A stretch of DNA of 51,597 nucleotides from Pseudomonadales bacterium (GCA_022822865.1 JAJDYJ010000105.1:1-51597); one strand, 5' to 3'. Shown: positions 35,788 through 46,380, numbered from the stretch's first letter. Notes: generated from the letters alone by a model not told the origin. A program made the numbers and translations.

Positions 35788-37149
35788 ATGAATGGCTGTT
35801 CGCAGCAAATTCCGGCCAGCGTCATCGTCGGTCTCGGCGATACCGGGTTCTCCTGCGCGCGTTACTTCATCCGGCACAGTCGGCAGTTCAAGGTCGTGGA
35901 CACTCGCCCGCGGCCGCCGCGGCTGGCGGATCTGGCAAATCTGAAGCCGGACGTCGAAGTCGAGCTCGGGGAGTTTCGCGCCGAACGTTTGCTCGGAGCG
36001 CGCGAACTCGTCGTCAGTCCCGGGGTCGATCTGCGCACGCCGGCGCTGGCGGCCGCGGCCCGCGCCGGCGTGCCGATAACGGGTGATATCGACATCTTCT
36101 CGCGTGAGGCCCGGAGCCCGATCGTCGCCGTCACCGGCTCCAACGGCAAGAGCACCGTGGTCGCCATGTTGGCCGGGATTCTCGATGAGGCCAATGTCGA
36201 TTACGGGCTCGGCGGCAATCTGGACGGGCGCCGTTTCTGCCCGGCGCTGGACCTGCTCGAAGAAGAGAAAGACTGGTATTTGCTCGAGATTTCGAGTTTC
36301 CAGCTCGAAACGACGCGGCAATTGAACGCCGACGTTGCGTTGATACTCAACCTCAGTCCCGACCACCTCGATCGCTATGACAGTCTCGATGACTATACCC
36401 GCGCCAAACAGCGCATTTTTCGCGGCTGCAGCCGGATCGTGCTGAATCGCGACGAGCCTTGCAGCCGGCCGCCGGATTCCGCAGTTGCTCCGGTGATCAG
36501 TTACGGACTCGATGCGCCGGCGCCGGGCCAGGCCGGATTGCTGCCCTGTGACGGCGAACGCTGGCTCGCTGCGGGCAATGAACGCTACCTGTCCGTGAAC
36601 GCATTGAAGATGCCAGGCGACCACAATGTCTCCAACGCTCTGGCGGCCATGGCGCTGGCGCTTGCCATGGGCGTGGAAAGGGAGCATATCGTTGCCGGGC
36701 TCACTGCGTTCGCCGGCCTGCCGCATCGTTGCCAGTGGGTCGCGAACATCGCTGCCGTGGACTATTACAACGATTCCAAGGCTACCAATGTGGGCGCCGC
36801 GGCCGCGGCCGTGGGAAACCTGGCGGCCGCCCGCGCCGGCCGGGTATTGCTGATCGCAGGCGGAGTCTGCAAAGACGCCGATTTTGCCCCTCTCGCGTCC
36901 GCCTTGCGCGAATCGGCTCGCATGGCGGTGCTGATAGGCCGTGACGCGAGCCGGATTGCCGCCGCACTGAAACCGGAAATTCCATTGCTCTTTGCCGATA
37001 CTCTGGATGAAGCGGTAGATATGGCCCGGGCGCAAGCGTTGCCGGGAGATGCGGTGCTGCTGTCGCCGGCCTGCGCCAGCTTCGACATGTTCGAGAATTT
37101 TCAGCATCGCGGCGAGTCATTCATTCGCTGCGTGGAGGGTTTGCAATGA
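35788..37149 (+). CDS. murD: UDP-MurNAc-L-alanine--D-glutamate ligase MurD
   Basis: The product is 453 aa. It adds D-glutamate to UDP-MurNAc-L-Ala. Motifs are VIVGLGDTGFSCARYF at the N-terminal nucleotide-sugar fold, VAVTGSNGKSTVVAMLAG, LLEISSFQLETTRQL, LILNLSPDHLDRYDS, GLPHRCQWVA and YYNDSKATNVGAAAAAV. It follows mraY by 16 bases and overlaps ftsW by 4. Confidence 0.97.
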   Translation: MNGCSQQIPASVIVGLGDTGFSCARYFIRHSRQFKVVDTRPRPPRLADLANLKPDVEVELGEFRAERLLGARELVVSPGVDLRTPALAAAARAGVPITGDIDIFSREARSPIVAVTGSNGKSTVVAMLAGILDEANVDYGLGGNLDGRRFCPALDLLEEEKDWYLLEISSFQLETTRQLNADVALILNLSPDHLDRYDSLDDYTRAKQRIFRGCSRIVLNRDEPCSRPPDSAVAPVISYGLDAPAPGQAGLLPCDGERWLAAGNERYLSVNALKMPGDHNVSNALAAMALALAMGVEREHIVAGLTAFAGLPHRCQWVANIAAVDYYNDSKATNVGAAAAAVGNLAAARAGRVLLIAGGVCKDADFAPLASALRESARMAVLIGRDASRIAAALKPEIPLLFADTLDEAVDMARAQALPGDAVLLSPACASFDMFENFQHRGESFIRCVEGLQ

Positions 37150-38342
37150 CAGTCTCCGCCGTCCCGGCAGGACGTCCGCGGCCCGGTGCGGCACAGTTCC
37201 GGGAGCCGCGGCCAAGCGCCGTGCTGCTGGTGACCATGCTGCTGCTGACGTTCGGCTTGCTGATGATGACCTCGGCGTCGGTCGAGATCGCCGCAAGCCG
37301 CTACGGCGACCCGCTGTATTTTCTCAAACGGCAATCGATTTTCTCCGGCATCGGCGTGGGGCTCATGCTCATGCTCATGCTCGTGCCGATAAACGTCTGG
37401 AACCGGCTCAGCTGGTTGTTGCTGTTCGGCGCCTACGCCATGCTGATCATCGTGTTGCTGCCGGGAATCGGCCGGGAAGTCAACGGTTCGACACGCTGGA
37501 TCGATCTCGGCTTCTTTGCCTTGCAGCCTTCAGAGCCGGCCAAGGTGCTGCTGGTGATCTACCTGGCTTCGTATCTCGAACGCCACCGGGAACGCGTCGG
37601 GACGACCTGGCTGGGATTTCTCGTGCCCCTGTTCCTGGTCGGGATCGCGGTGGTGTTGCTGCAAATGGAACCGGATCACGGCGCCATGGCAATCCTGGCC
37701 CTGACGGCGCTTTGCATGGTATTCCTGGCCGGCGCGGGAATCTGGCGAGTATTGTCCCTGCTGCTGCTTTCGGCGGGCTCGATCGCCTTTCTGGCGTATA
37801 CCCAGCCCTATGTAGTGAGGCGATTCACCGCGTTTCTCGATCCCTGGGCGCCGGAAAACATCTATGGCGCGGGCTATCAACTCGGCCAGGCCCAGATCGC
37901 CTTCGGTCGCGGCGGGCTGTTCGGCGCCGGGGTCGGCAACAGCATTCAGAAACTCGATTTTCTGCCGGAAGCGCACAACGATTTCCTGCTCGCTGTCATC
38001 GGCGAGGAACTCGGTCTGACCGGGGTGGCGCTGATGGTTCTGCTGTTTTGCGTTCTGGTCTGGTACTGCTTTTCGATAGCTCGCGAAGCGCATCTGCGCC
38101 GGCGCTTTTTCCCGGCCTATCTCGCCTGGGGACTGGGCCTGCTGCTGGCCGGCCAGACCATGATCAACATCGGCGTCAATCTGGGATTGCTGCCCACCAA
38201 GGGCCTGACCTTGCCGTTCATGAGCTACGGCGGCGCAAGTCTCATCGTGTGTTGCGGGATGATCGGACTGCTGTTGCGCATTCAATACGAAACCGAATGC
38301 ATATCCGCGCCGCGCACCGCCCGGCGTCGGAGGCTGCCATGA
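37146..38342 (+). CDS. ftsW: septal peptidoglycan glycosyltransferase FtsW
   Basis: The product is 398 aa, a SEDS-family polymerase that builds septal glycan from lipid II with FtsI. About ten membrane segments are visible. Landmarks are GREVNGSTRWIDLG, QPSEPAKVLLVIYLASYL, QMEPDHGAMAIL, GYQLGQAQIAFGRGGLFGAG, FLPEAHNDFLLAVIGEELG and LPFMSYGGASLI. The EAHNDF motif separates FtsW from RodA-like paralogues less clearly than gene position does; the dcw location settles it. Confidence 0.96.
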   Translation: MTVSAVPAGRPRPGAAQFREPRPSAVLLVTMLLLTFGLLMMTSASVEIAASRYGDPLYFLKRQSIFSGIGVGLMLMLMLVPINVWNRLSWLLLFGAYAMLIIVLLPGIGREVNGSTRWIDLGFFALQPSEPAKVLLVIYLASYLERHRERVGTTWLGFLVPLFLVGIAVVLLQMEPDHGAMAILALTALCMVFLAGAGIWRVLSLLLLSAGSIAFLAYTQPYVVRRFTAFLDPWAPENIYGAGYQLGQAQIAFGRGGLFGAGVGNSIQKLDFLPEAHNDFLLAVIGEELGLTGVALMVLLFCVLVWYCFSIAREAHLRRRFFPAYLAWGLGLLLAGQTMINIGVNLGLLPTKGLTLPFMSYGGASLIVCCGMIGLLLRIQYETECISAPRTARRRRLP

Positions 38343-39439
38343 AAGCGAAACGCGCTCCGACCGTGCTCATCATGGCCGCCGGCACGGGCGGCCATGTGTT
38401 TCCGGCGATCTGTATCGCCCGGGAACTGCAGCGCGCGGGCGCCCGCATCCATTGGCTCGGCACCCGGACAGGCATGGAAAACAAGTTGTTGCAGGAAGAG
38501 AGGTATCCCTTCCACGCCATCACCGCTACCGGACTGCGCGGCAAAAGCCTCCGCCAGCGCCTGCGGGCTCCTTCGATGCTGTTGCGCTCGCTCTGGCAGG
38601 CGCTGCGAATATTGCGGCGGGTCAAGCCCGACTGCCTGCTGGGCATGGGCGGCTATGTTTCGGGACCCGGCGCGCTTGCCGCGCGCCTGTTGCAGATTCC
38701 TGTTCTGATTCACGAACAGAACGCGGTGCCAGGCTACTCCAATCAACTTATCAGCCGCTGGGCGAACCGCATTTTCGAGGCGTTTCCCGGAACTTTTCCG
38801 GCCGATGACAGGGTAGAGTTCACCGGCAACCCGGTGCGCGACGAAATCGTCAAGGTCGGTCGCGAACGCCGCTATCTGCCGCGCAAGGGCCCCATGCGTC
38901 TGCTCGTGCTTGGCGGAAGCCAGGGCGCCCAGGCGCTGAATGTGCTGATTCCCGAGTTGATCGCGACCTGGTCCGGCAAACAGCCGCCCGAGGTGCTGCA
39001 TCAATGCGGCGCCGCCACGATGTCCGCAACCATGCGGCGCTATCACGAACTCGACGTCGATCTCTCCGGCGCTCACCGGCTGGTGGGATTTATCCGTGAA
39101 ATAGCCGACGCCTACGCCTGGGCCGATCTCGCGTTATGCCGCTCCGGCGCCAGCACCGTCGCCGAGATCGCTGCCTGTGGCTTGCCGGCCATATTCGTGC
39201 CTTACCCGCATCACGAGGATCGGCAGCAATTGCTCAACGCGCGCTGGCTCGCGGCCAGACAGGCAGCGGAAATCGTCGAACAGTCCGATCTTTCCGTCGA
39301 GCGTCTGCGGGAGATTCTCGAAAGGCTCGACGGCAACCGCGAGTGGGTGGCGGAGATGGCCCGGCGCGCCCGGGATCTGGCAGTTACGGACGCGGCCCGA
39401 CGCGTGGCGCGGTCCTGCCTGGAGGTGGTCGATGGCTGA
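38339..39439 (+). CDS. murG: UDP-GlcNAc--lipid I transferase MurG
   Basis: The product is 366 aa from ATG 38339, in an ATGA overlap with ftsW; the longer open frame to 37049 only shadows ftsW. This peripheral membrane glycosyltransferase makes lipid II. Motifs are [79 protein letters not shown] and [16 protein letters not shown]. Confidence 0.97.
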   Translation: MKAKRAPTVLIMAAGTGGHVFPAICIARELQRAGARIHWLGTRTGMENKLLQEERYPFHAITATGLRGKSLRQRLRAPSMLLRSLWQALRILRRVKPDCLLGMGGYVSGPGALAARLLQIPVLIHEQNAVPGYSNQLISRWANRIFEAFPGTFPADDRVEFTGNPVRDEIVKVGRERRYLPRKGPMRLLVLGGSQGAQALNVLIPELIATWSGKQPPEVLHQCGAATMSATMRRYHELDVDLSGAHRLVGFIREIADAYAWADLALCRSGASTVAEIAACGLPAIFVPYPHHEDRQQLLNARWLAARQAAEIVEQSDLSVERLREILERLDGNREWVAEMARRARDLAVTDAARRVARSCLEVVDG

Positions 39440-40892
39440 CCCCGCCTTGCGTGAGTTTCCGCCCGAAATGCGCCGCATCAGGACGATTCATTTCATCGGC
39501 ATCGGCGGCGCCGGCATGTGCGGCATCGCGGAAGTGTTGTTCAATCAGGGTTATGAAGTAACCGGTTCGGACCTGCGTCCATCCGCCGTCACTGAAAGAC
39601 TTGGGCGCATGGGCGTGCGGATTTTCGCCGGACATGAAGCCGGCAACGTGGACGCGGCCGACGTGGTGGTCCATTCCTCGGCGGTGCCCGAAGACAACGT
39701 CGAGTTGCTGGCCGCGATGCGGGCCGGTAAACCCCTGATTCCCCGGGCTGAAATGCTGGCCGAACTGATGCGCTATCGTCACGCCGTGGCCGTCGCGGGA
39801 ACGCATGGCAAGACCACGACCACGAGTCTGGTCGCCTCGGTGCTGGCGGAGGGCGGTCTGGACCCCACTTTCATCATCGGCGGCGTGTTGAACGGCGCCG
39901 GAAGCAATGCCCGTCTGGGGGAAAGCCGCTACCTGGTCGCCGAAGCCGATGAGAGCGACGCTTCCTTCCTGCACTTGCAGCCGCTGGTGGCGGTGGTGAC
40001 CAATATAGAAGCCGACCATATGGCCACCTATGGCGGCGACTTCGAGAGTCTGAAACAGTACTTCGTGAAATTCCTGCACAACCTGCCATTCCATGGCCTG
40101 GCCGTGCTATGCATCGACGATCCCGCCGTGCGCGAAATCCTGCCGCGAATTTCCCGGCCGGTGATCACATACGGCTTCGGCGAACAGGCGGACTACCGCA
40201 TTACCCGGCTGCAGCAGGATCGGCACCGGATCGAATTCGAAGTCAGCCGTCCCGACGGACGCGAGCCCTTGTCGCTGGAATTGCAGATGCCGGGCCGTCA
40301 CAATGCCCTGAACGCAACCGCCGCGGTGGCGGTCGCCAGCGACGAAGGCCTGGCCGACGCCGGCATCCGTGCCGGTATTGCGGGTTTCTCCGGCGTCGGC
40401 AGACGCTTTCAGCAACTCGGAGAATTCGCCGTGCCCGGTGGTGTCGTCAACCTGATCGACGACTACGGCCATCATCCGACCGAGCTTGAAGTGACCATAG
40501 CCGCCTTGCGGGCCGGTTGGCCCGGCCGCCGTCTCGTGATGGTTTTCCAGCCTCACCGGTACAGCCGTACGCGGGATCTGTTCGATGACTTTGTCAGTGT
40601 GCTGTCCGGCGTCGACGCCCTCTTGCTGCTCGAAGTCTATAGCGCCGGCGAAAAGCCGTTGCCTGGCGCGGATTCGCGGTCGCTATGCGGATCGATCCGG
40701 CTGCAGGGCAGGGTCGATCCGGTTTACCTGGCCGAAGACGACCAGTTGCACGGCGTTCTCACCGGCTTGTTGCGTCCCGGCGATATCGTGCTCACCCAGG
40801 GCGCCGGTAACGTAGGCGCCCTGGCGCAGAACCTGGCGCGGGATCTGGCGGACAGGGGCCGCGCCCGCGGCAATGGAGAGAGCGGACCATGA
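39432..40892 (+). CDS. murC: UDP-N-acetylmuramate--L-alanine ligase MurC
   Basis: The product is 486 aa from ATG 39432, overlapping murG by 8 bases. First amino-acid-adding step of the muropeptide pathway. Motifs are [84 protein letters not shown] and [17 protein letters not shown]. The murB gene that follows murC in E. coli is missing here, as in Pseudomonas, and ddl follows directly with a 4-base overlap. Confidence 0.97.
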   Translation: MADPALREFPPEMRRIRTIHFIGIGGAGMCGIAEVLFNQGYEVTGSDLRPSAVTERLGRMGVRIFAGHEAGNVDAADVVVHSSAVPEDNVELLAAMRAGKPLIPRAEMLAELMRYRHAVAVAGTHGKTTTTSLVASVLAEGGLDPTFIIGGVLNGAGSNARLGESRYLVAEADESDASFLHLQPLVAVVTNIEADHMATYGGDFESLKQYFVKFLHNLPFHGLAVLCIDDPAVREILPRISRPVITYGFGEQADYRITRLQQDRHRIEFEVSRPDGREPLSLELQMPGRHNALNATAAVAVASDEGLADAGIRAGIAGFSGVGRRFQQLGEFAVPGGVVNLIDDYGHHPTELEVTIAALRAGWPGRRLVMVFQPHRYSRTRDLFDDFVSVLSGVDALLLLEVYSAGEKPLPGADSRSLCGSIRLQGRVDPVYLAEDDQLHGVLTGLLRPGDIVLTQGAGNVGALAQNLARDLADRGRARGNGESGP

Positions 40893-41833
40893 ACGGGCGG
40901 AAGCTTCCGGACAGCATAAGCGGACTCGGGCGGATCGCGGTGCTCATGGGCGGCGATTCGCCTGAGCGCGAAATCTCCCTGCTTAGCGGCAATGCGGCCT
41001 GGAACAGTCTGCAACGTCTGGGGCTGGAGGCTGCCGCGATCGACGCTGGCCGGGACGTCGCCGAAAAGCTGGCCGCCGAGCAGGCCGAGTTCGTGATCGT
41101 CATGCTCCATGGCCGCGGCGGCGAGGACGGTTCGGTCCAGGGCTTGCTGGAAACAATGGGTTTGCCGTTCAGCGGCAGCGGGGTGCTCGCCTCGGCGCTG
41201 GCCATGGACAAGGTCAAGAGCAAACTCATCTGGCGGCAACTTGGCCTGGCCACCGCGGACTTCATCGAACTTTCGGCCGATACCGACTGGGGTGCGGCGA
41301 TTGCCCGGCTCGGTCCGGCGGTGGTCAAGCCGGTCTCCGGCGGGTCCAGTCTGGGGGTAGGCATCGTGCACGACGCCGCCGGACTCGAGCGCCAGTTTTC
41401 AGCCGCGCTGGCTTTCGATTCGCCGGTAATGGCCGAGACATACATTCAAGGCAGGGAGTTTTCCGTCGGCATATTGCAGGACGAAAAGCTGCCGGCGGTC
41501 GAACTTCGCACCCGGCGCAAGTTTTTCGATTACCGGGCGAAGTACGAGGATCAGGATACCGAATACATCTGCCCACCCGAACTCGCGGAGGAAAAGCACG
41601 ATCAACTGCTGAATCTGGCTCACGACGCCTATCGCGCTCTCGGCTGCCGGGGTCTGGCCAGGGTGGACCTGATGCAGGATCGGGAAGGCAAGTTTTTCCT
41701 GCTCGAAGTGAACACGGTGCCTGGCATGACCGGCCATAGCATTATTCCCATGGCGGCCAGTCGGCTGGGCAGAAGTTACGACGATCTGATGCTGCAGATC
41801 CTTGCCTGTGAGGCGGAGGCGCCCCGATCATGA
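40889..41833 (+). CDS. ddl: D-alanine--D-alanine ligase
   Basis: The product is 314 aa, an ATP-grasp enzyme joining two D-alanines for MurF. Landmarks are [104 protein letters not shown] and [17 protein letters not shown]. The location between murC and ftsQ indicates the DdlB type. It overlaps ftsQ by 4 bases. Confidence 0.97.
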   Translation: MNGRKLPDSISGLGRIAVLMGGDSPEREISLLSGNAAWNSLQRLGLEAAAIDAGRDVAEKLAAEQAEFVIVMLHGRGGEDGSVQGLLETMGLPFSGSGVLASALAMDKVKSKLIWRQLGLATADFIELSADTDWGAAIARLGPAVVKPVSGGSSLGVGIVHDAAGLERQFSAALAFDSPVMAETYIQGREFSVGILQDEKLPAVELRTRRKFFDYRAKYEDQDTEYICPPELAEEKHDQLLNLAHDAYRALGCRGLARVDLMQDREGKFFLLEVNTVPGMTGHSIIPMAASRLGRSYDDLMLQILACEAEAPRS

Positions 41834-42555
41834 GGCACATGCTTTTACTGCTGTTGCTGGCGACTTCCGGAGCGAGTGCGATCCTGCTGACCTGGCGGCA
41901 TTGGAACGAACTCGAGACGCGGTTCAATCCGTCGCTGATCCGGATTGAACTCGAAGGCGAGTTGCGGCGTTTGTCTCCGGAAGAAATCAGAACGGTATTG
42001 GCGCCTTTTGCCGGGCAGGGATTCTTCGACCTCGATCTGGATCGGGCGCGCGAACAGGTCGAAAGCCTGCAATGGGTCGAATCCGCGGCGGTCGGGCGGC
42101 GCTGGCCGGATACGCTCAGCGTGCGGATCACCGAGGAAACCGTAATCGCCCGCTGGGGTGAGAACCAGTTGATCACCCAGCGCGGCGGAATAATCAGTCC
42201 GGCCATTGCCGAAACCGATCAGTCGCTGCCGCTTCTCGGCGGCCCGCCGGATTCGCATTTCGACGTAATGCGGCAATACCAGAGATTGAACCAGATTCTA
42301 TATCCCGCCGGCCTGCGCCTGAGCGGATTGAACGCAAGCCCGCGGCGCAGTTGGCGGCTGCAGTTGAACGGCGTCACCGAAGTCGTGCTGGGAAGCGAAG
42401 ACCTGGTCAACCGGCTGCAGCGCTATGTCGACTTCTACCGCCGACAACCGGAACACGAGCGGCTCCGCCATGAAGTGGCGGATCTGCGTTATGGCAGCCA
42501 GTTCAGTATCAGATTACGGGAAACGGATTCCGGCGCCGGGCTGGCGCGGCGTTGA
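41830..42555 (+). CDS. ftsQ: cell division protein FtsQ
   Basis: The product is 241 aa. Short N-terminus, one membrane segment (about 3-22, LLLLLLATSGASAILL), then a POTRA domain (FDLDLDRAREQVESLQWVES with the RRWPDTLSVRITEETVIARW stretch), then the FtsQ domain. FtsQ links FtsA/FtsZ-side assembly to FtsBL. The cytoplasmic N-terminus is very short compared with E. coli FtsQ (about 25 residues before its membrane segment). The ftsA frame begins right after. Confidence 0.93.
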   Translation: MRHMLLLLLLATSGASAILLTWRHWNELETRFNPSLIRIELEGELRRLSPEEIRTVLAPFAGQGFFDLDLDRAREQVESLQWVESAAVGRRWPDTLSVRITEETVIARWGENQLITQRGGIISPAIAETDQSLPLLGGPPDSHFDVMRQYQRLNQILYPAGLRLSGLNASPRRSWRLQLNGVTEVVLGSEDLVNRLQRYVDFYRRQPEHERLRHEVADLRYGSQFSIRLRETDSGAGLARR

Positions 42556-42569
42556 CACGGGTAGCGGAA

Positions 42570-43820
42570 ATGAATGACACAGCAGAGAAAAACGGCAACG
42601 TCATCGTCGGTCTCGACATCGGCACGACCAAGGTAGTCGCGCTGGTCGGCGAGATTTCGGACAAGGGCGAACTGAATGTCGTCGGCATGGGCAGCCATCC
42701 CTCGCTCGGCATGAAAAAGGGCGTCGTCGTCGACATCGAATCCACGGTGCTGTCGATCAAGCGTGCGATCGGGGAGGCGGAAAAGGACACCGGCTACAAG
42801 ATCGCCTCGGTCTATGCGGGCATTGCCGGCAGCCACGTCAAGAGCATGAATTCCAGCGGCGCGGTGTCGATTCGCGACGGTGAAGTGACCAGGGCCGATG
42901 TCGACCGCGTAATCGATTCGGCGCGAGCTATCGCCATTCCGCCGGACGAACGCATTCTGCACGTCGTGCCCCAGGAATACACGATCAATTCACAGAACGG
43001 CGTCAAGGAGCCCCTTGGCATGTCGGGAATGCGGCTCGAAGCCAGGGCGCATCTGGTCACATGCGCCGTGAACGCCATGCAGGACATCGAGAAATGCATT
43101 CGGCGCTGCGGTCTGAAGATCGAACAACTCGTGCTGGAACAGCTCGCTTCCAGCGAAGCGGTGCTGACCCCCGATGAGAGGGAACTCGGCGTATGCCTGG
43201 TGGACGTCGGCGGCGGCACCACGGATATCGCCATCTTTACCCAGGACGCGTTGCAGTATACCGGCGTCATTCCCGTCGCCGGCGACCAGGTCACAAGCGA
43301 CATCGCGACCGCCTTGCGCACGCCCCGCAAGAACGCCGACGAGCTCAAGATCAAGCATGGCTGCGCCCTGGTGCAATTGACCAATCCGGAAGAAAACATC
43401 GAAGTTCCCAGCGTCGGCGACCGCGACCCGCGGAACTTGTCGCTGCAAAACCTGGCCGAAGTCGTCGAGCCCAGGTATGAGGAATTGTTTCATCTGATCC
43501 AGCAGGCGCTCGTGAGCAGCGGAATGAAAAACCTGCTCGCGGCGGGCATCGTCATGACCGGAGGTTCGAGCAAGATGCTCGGCGCGGTGGAGTTGGCCGA
43601 AGAGGTTTTTCATGAGCCCGTTCGCGTCGGAGCGCCTCAGAATGTCAAGGGACGTGCCGATATAACTAGCAATCCGATCTACTCCACGGGCGTTGGATTA
43701 TTGCTGTACGGATTGAAGGATTTCGAGGAAAAGGGCGGCCTGGTTTCGCAGAAAGAAGAAAAAATGGCGAAAACCGATTTTCTTGGCCCCGCCCGGCGGT
43801 TTTTCAGGCGATTCATGTAA
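42570..43820 (+). CDS. ftsA: cell division protein FtsA
   Basis: The product is 416 aa from ATG 42570; an in-frame TTG at 42552 is less likely. This actin-like ATPase tethers FtsZ to the membrane. Motifs are VIVGLDIGTTKVVALVGE, the 1C subdomain (GYKIASVYAGIAGSHVKSMN), VDVGGGTTDIAIFT, IVMTGGSSKMLGAVELAE, and the C-terminal amphipathic membrane helix, basic and Phe-rich (ARRFFRRFM). It is followed by 88 bp before ftsZ, enough for an internal promoter though none stands out. Confidence 0.97.
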   Translation: MNDTAEKNGNVIVGLDIGTTKVVALVGEISDKGELNVVGMGSHPSLGMKKGVVVDIESTVLSIKRAIGEAEKDTGYKIASVYAGIAGSHVKSMNSSGAVSIRDGEVTRADVDRVIDSARAIAIPPDERILHVVPQEYTINSQNGVKEPLGMSGMRLEARAHLVTCAVNAMQDIEKCIRRCGLKIEQLVLEQLASSEAVLTPDERELGVCLVDVGGGTTDIAIFTQDALQYTGVIPVAGDQVTSDIATALRTPRKNADELKIKHGCALVQLTNPEENIEVPSVGDRDPRNLSLQNLAEVVEPRYEELFHLIQQALVSSGMKNLLAAGIVMTGGSSKMLGAVELAEEVFHEPVRVGAPQNVKGRADITSNPIYSTGVGLLLYGLKDFEEKGGLVSQKEEKMAKTDFLGPARRFFRRFM

Positions 43821-43908
43821 TCGCCGGCAACGGTATGCCGGCGTGGGTTGGCCGGTAAGCAAAAGAGATGCGCGGGCTGAGCGCGATTTCACAGTCAGGA
43901 GTATGGCA

Positions 43909-45204
43909 ATGGCAGAAAGAACAGAAACATTCGAGATTCTCGAAAGCCCGATTCTCGCGGCGAAAATCAAGGTCATCGGCGTCGGAGGAGCGGGCGGCAA
44001 TGCGGTGGAACACATGATCAACCGCAAGGTTACCGGCATCGAATACTATTGCGCCAACACCGACGCCCAGGCGCTTGGTCTCCTCAGCGTGACCAACAAG
44101 TTTCAACTCGGCAGCAAGATCACCCGCGGTCTCGGCGCCGGAGCGGATCCGGATGTCGGCCGCGCCGCCGCGCTGGAAGACCGCGAACAGATTGTCGAAA
44201 TCCTGCAAGGCGCCGACATGGTTTTCATCGCCGCCGGCATGGGCGGCGGCACCGGCACCGGCGCGGCGCCGGTGATCGCCGAGGTCGCCAGGGATATGGG
44301 TGTGCTGACGGTCGCCATCGTCAATCGGCCGTTTCCCTTCGAGCAAAAGAAGCGCATCTCCGTGGCCGAAAAAGGCGTCCTCGACCTCGCCGGTCACGTG
44401 GATTCCCTGATTATCGTGCCCAACGCGAAACTGCTCGAAGTGCTGCCGCCGGATACGACCATCGTCAAGGCTTTCGAGGCCGCCAACGATGTCCTGCACG
44501 ATGCGGTGAAGAGCATTTCCGACATTATCACCAAACCCGGCCATATCAATGTCGATTTCGCCGATGTGAAAACCGTCATGTCGAAGCGCGGCATGGCCAT
44601 GATGGGAACCGGCATCGCCTCGCGCGACGATTCCAATCCCGGCGGCGCCGCCGCGCGCGCGGCCATTTCCAGCCCGCTGCTGGAGAATATCGACATCGGC
44701 AGCGCCGGCGGCATTCTGATCAACGTTTCCGGCGGCGAGCATCTGACTCTCAATGACCTGACCGCGGTAGGCGAGGTAACCAGGGAAGTCTGCGATCTTG
44801 ACGACGACATGCTGATTTCCGGCATGGTGGTCGATCCCGAACTCGGCGACAAGGTGCAGGTCACGCTCGTTGCAACGGGTCTGTGGGGCAAGGCGTTCCA
44901 GGCGCATGGCCTTGGAGAAGCCGAGTCCGAACGGTCGCCGCGAAACGAACGGCCGCAAGAGCCGCAACGTCCGGGAAGGCGGCCGTCCGCGCAGGGGCGA
45001 ACCGGCGCCGGTATGCGACAGGGCGCCAGGGAACAGGAGAAATCCCGGAGCCCGCGCGGCAAGAGTACGGAACGCCAGAGGGAGGCTGCGTCCGCGGAGC
45101 CGGTTACCCTGGACCGGGCGAAAGCGAAGAAGGCAGCCAATGAAGGTCCGGCCAATCTGGACTATCTGGACATTCCGGCTTTCCTTCGCTGGAATGTGGA
45201 CTGA
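43909..45204 (+). CDS. ftsZ: cell division GTPase FtsZ
   Basis: The product is 431 aa. ATG 43909 lies 8 bases after AGGAG; ATG 43903 is only 2 bases away from it and is disfavoured. Tubulin-like GTPase of the Z-ring: KVIGVGGAGGNAVEHMI, the tubulin signature GGGTGTGAAPVIAEVA, NRPFPFEQKKR and the T7 loop region NVDFADVKTVM. The globular part ends near residue 320. A charged linker of about 95 residues, rich in Arg, Glu, Gln and Pro, is longer than the roughly 50 in E. coli. The conserved tail LDYLDIPAFLRWNVD binds FtsA and ZipA. Confidence 0.97.
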   Translation: MAERTETFEILESPILAAKIKVIGVGGAGGNAVEHMINRKVTGIEYYCANTDAQALGLLSVTNKFQLGSKITRGLGAGADPDVGRAAALEDREQIVEILQGADMVFIAAGMGGGTGTGAAPVIAEVARDMGVLTVAIVNRPFPFEQKKRISVAEKGVLDLAGHVDSLIIVPNAKLLEVLPPDTTIVKAFEAANDVLHDAVKSISDIITKPGHINVDFADVKTVMSKRGMAMMGTGIASRDDSNPGGAAARAAISSPLLENIDIGSAGGILINVSGGEHLTLNDLTAVGEVTREVCDLDDDMLISGMVVDPELGDKVQVTLVATGLWGKAFQAHGLGEAESERSPRNERPQEPQRPGRRPSAQGRTGAGMRQGAREQEKSRSPRGKSTERQREAASAEPVTLDRAKAKKAANEGPANLDYLDIPAFLRWNVD

Positions 45205-45277
45205 CCCCCGGAACCTGGACTTCGGCGGAACTGGATTGAGAACTTTTCTCATTTCCATCGGTCTCAAGTAAGAATGC

Positions 45278-45286
45278 TGCTAAAAT
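45278..45286 (+). promoter_or_regulatory. extended -10 promoter candidate for lpxC
   Basis: TGCTAAAAT is a near-consensus extended -10 element in the 168-bp ftsZ-lpxC gap. No good -35 is present at normal spacing, which extended -10 promoters do not strictly need. Confidence 0.45.
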
Positions 45287-45295
45287 AACAACGCT

Positions 45296-45326
45296 CGCGG
45301 CTGACCCCGAATCTTGGGAAGCCGCG
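45296..45326 (+). other. leader hairpin upstream of lpxC
   Basis: A 7-bp stem (CGCGGCT / AGCCGCG) encloses a 17-base loop in what would be the 5' untranslated region of lpxC. There is no T-run after it, so it is not an obvious terminator; it may affect lpxC mRNA stability or translation, or be chance. Confidence 0.35.
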
Positions 45327-45372
45327 CATAGTCTGGTAGCATTTCGACAATTTGAGGCTGGGCGCCAATCCC

Positions 45373-46284
45373 ATGCTGAAACAGCGAACCCTGAAGAATT
45401 CGATTCACGCCACCGGCGTGGGTCTGCATACGGGTAACAAGGTCACCTTGAACCTGCGTCCGGCGCCGGTCAATTCAGGTATCGTATTCCGCCGGGTGGA
45501 TCTGGACCCGGTCGTCGAAATTGCTGCCCGGGCGGGAAATGTCGGCGACACCACGCTTTCGACGACTTTGATCAAGGATGGCGTGCGCGTAGCCACCATT
45601 GAGCATCTCATGTCGGCGCTTTGCGGCCTTGGCATCGACAACGCCGTCATCGAGGTCGATGCCGCCGAGATTCCGATCATGGACGGCAGCGCCGGGCCGT
45701 TCGTGTTTCTGATCCAGTCCGCCGGCATCGAAGAACAGCGGGCGAGCAAGAGTTTTATCCGCATAACGAAACCGGTTTATCTGCGGCAGGGCGACAAGTC
45801 AGTCAGCCTCGAGCCGTTCAACGGTTTCAAGGTCAGTTACACCCTGCTCTACGATCATCCCGTCTATCGCAAATACACCAAGTCCGCCACCGTGGATTTC
45901 TCCAGCACTTCCTTCGTCAAGGAGGTGTCCCGCGCCCGCACTTTCGGCTTCATGCACGAGTTCGAGGAGTTGCGCAATCGCAATCTCGCTCTCGGCGCGA
46001 GCATGGACAACGCCATTGCCGTAGGCGATTACAAGGTGTTGAACGAAGACGGATTGCGATACGAAGACGAATTCGTCAAGCACAAGATTCTCGACTCGAT
46101 CGGCGATCTCTATCTGCTCGGGCGAAGCCTGATCGGCGCATTCAAGGGCTACAAGTCGGGACATGCCCTGAACAACGCGCTGTTGCGGACGCTCGAGGTA
46201 AACGACGACGCCTGGGAAATCGTCCACTTTGAAAAGGAAGCCAGCGTCCCCATTTCCTACGTCAGGCCCGTGCTCGCGGCATGA
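45373..46284 (+). CDS. lpxC: UDP-3-O-acyl-N-acetylglucosamine deacetylase LpxC
   Basis: The product is 303 aa from ATG 45373; an upstream TTG at 45352 is rejected because family members start with the [10 protein letters not shown] segment. Zinc deacetylase, the first committed step of lipid A synthesis. Motifs are [29 protein letters not shown] (zinc His), [31 protein letters not shown] (zinc His and Asp) and [16 protein letters not shown] (catalytic His). It shows that the organism makes LPS. Confidence 0.97.
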   Translation: MLKQRTLKNSIHATGVGLHTGNKVTLNLRPAPVNSGIVFRRVDLDPVVEIAARAGNVGDTTLSTTLIKDGVRVATIEHLMSALCGLGIDNAVIEVDAAEIPIMDGSAGPFVFLIQSAGIEEQRASKSFIRITKPVYLRQGDKSVSLEPFNGFKVSYTLLYDHPVYRKYTKSATVDFSSTSFVKEVSRARTFGFMHEFEELRNRNLALGASMDNAIAVGDYKVLNEDGLRYEDEFVKHKILDSIGDLYLLGRSLIGAFKGYKSGHALNNALLRTLEVNDDAWEIVHFEKEASVPISYVRPVLAA

Positions 46285-46303
46285 GCTAAGTACGCTTCCA
46301 GAC

Positions 46304-46309
46304 TATAAT
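46304..46309 (+). promoter_or_regulatory. -10 box candidate for secA
   Basis: A perfect TATAAT lies 72 bases before the secA start in the lpxC-secA gap. No convincing -35 is found at 16-18 bases upstream. No secM-like arrest peptide gene fits in the 96-bp gap. Confidence 0.4.
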
Positions 46310-46380
46310 CAGCCATTGCTCCACTACTGGCGGCCGATACGCCTGGTTTCGGTCAATTTGCGATTGAACGCGGAAGGCAG

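Noticed and set aside
37049..38338. Long open frame upstream of murG as an N-terminal extension
   Set aside because: It only shadows ftsW in another frame; MurG homology starts at ATG 38339.
46285..46380. secM arrest peptide upstream of secA
   Set aside because: The gap is only 96 bp and contains no frame with a signal sequence or arrest motif.
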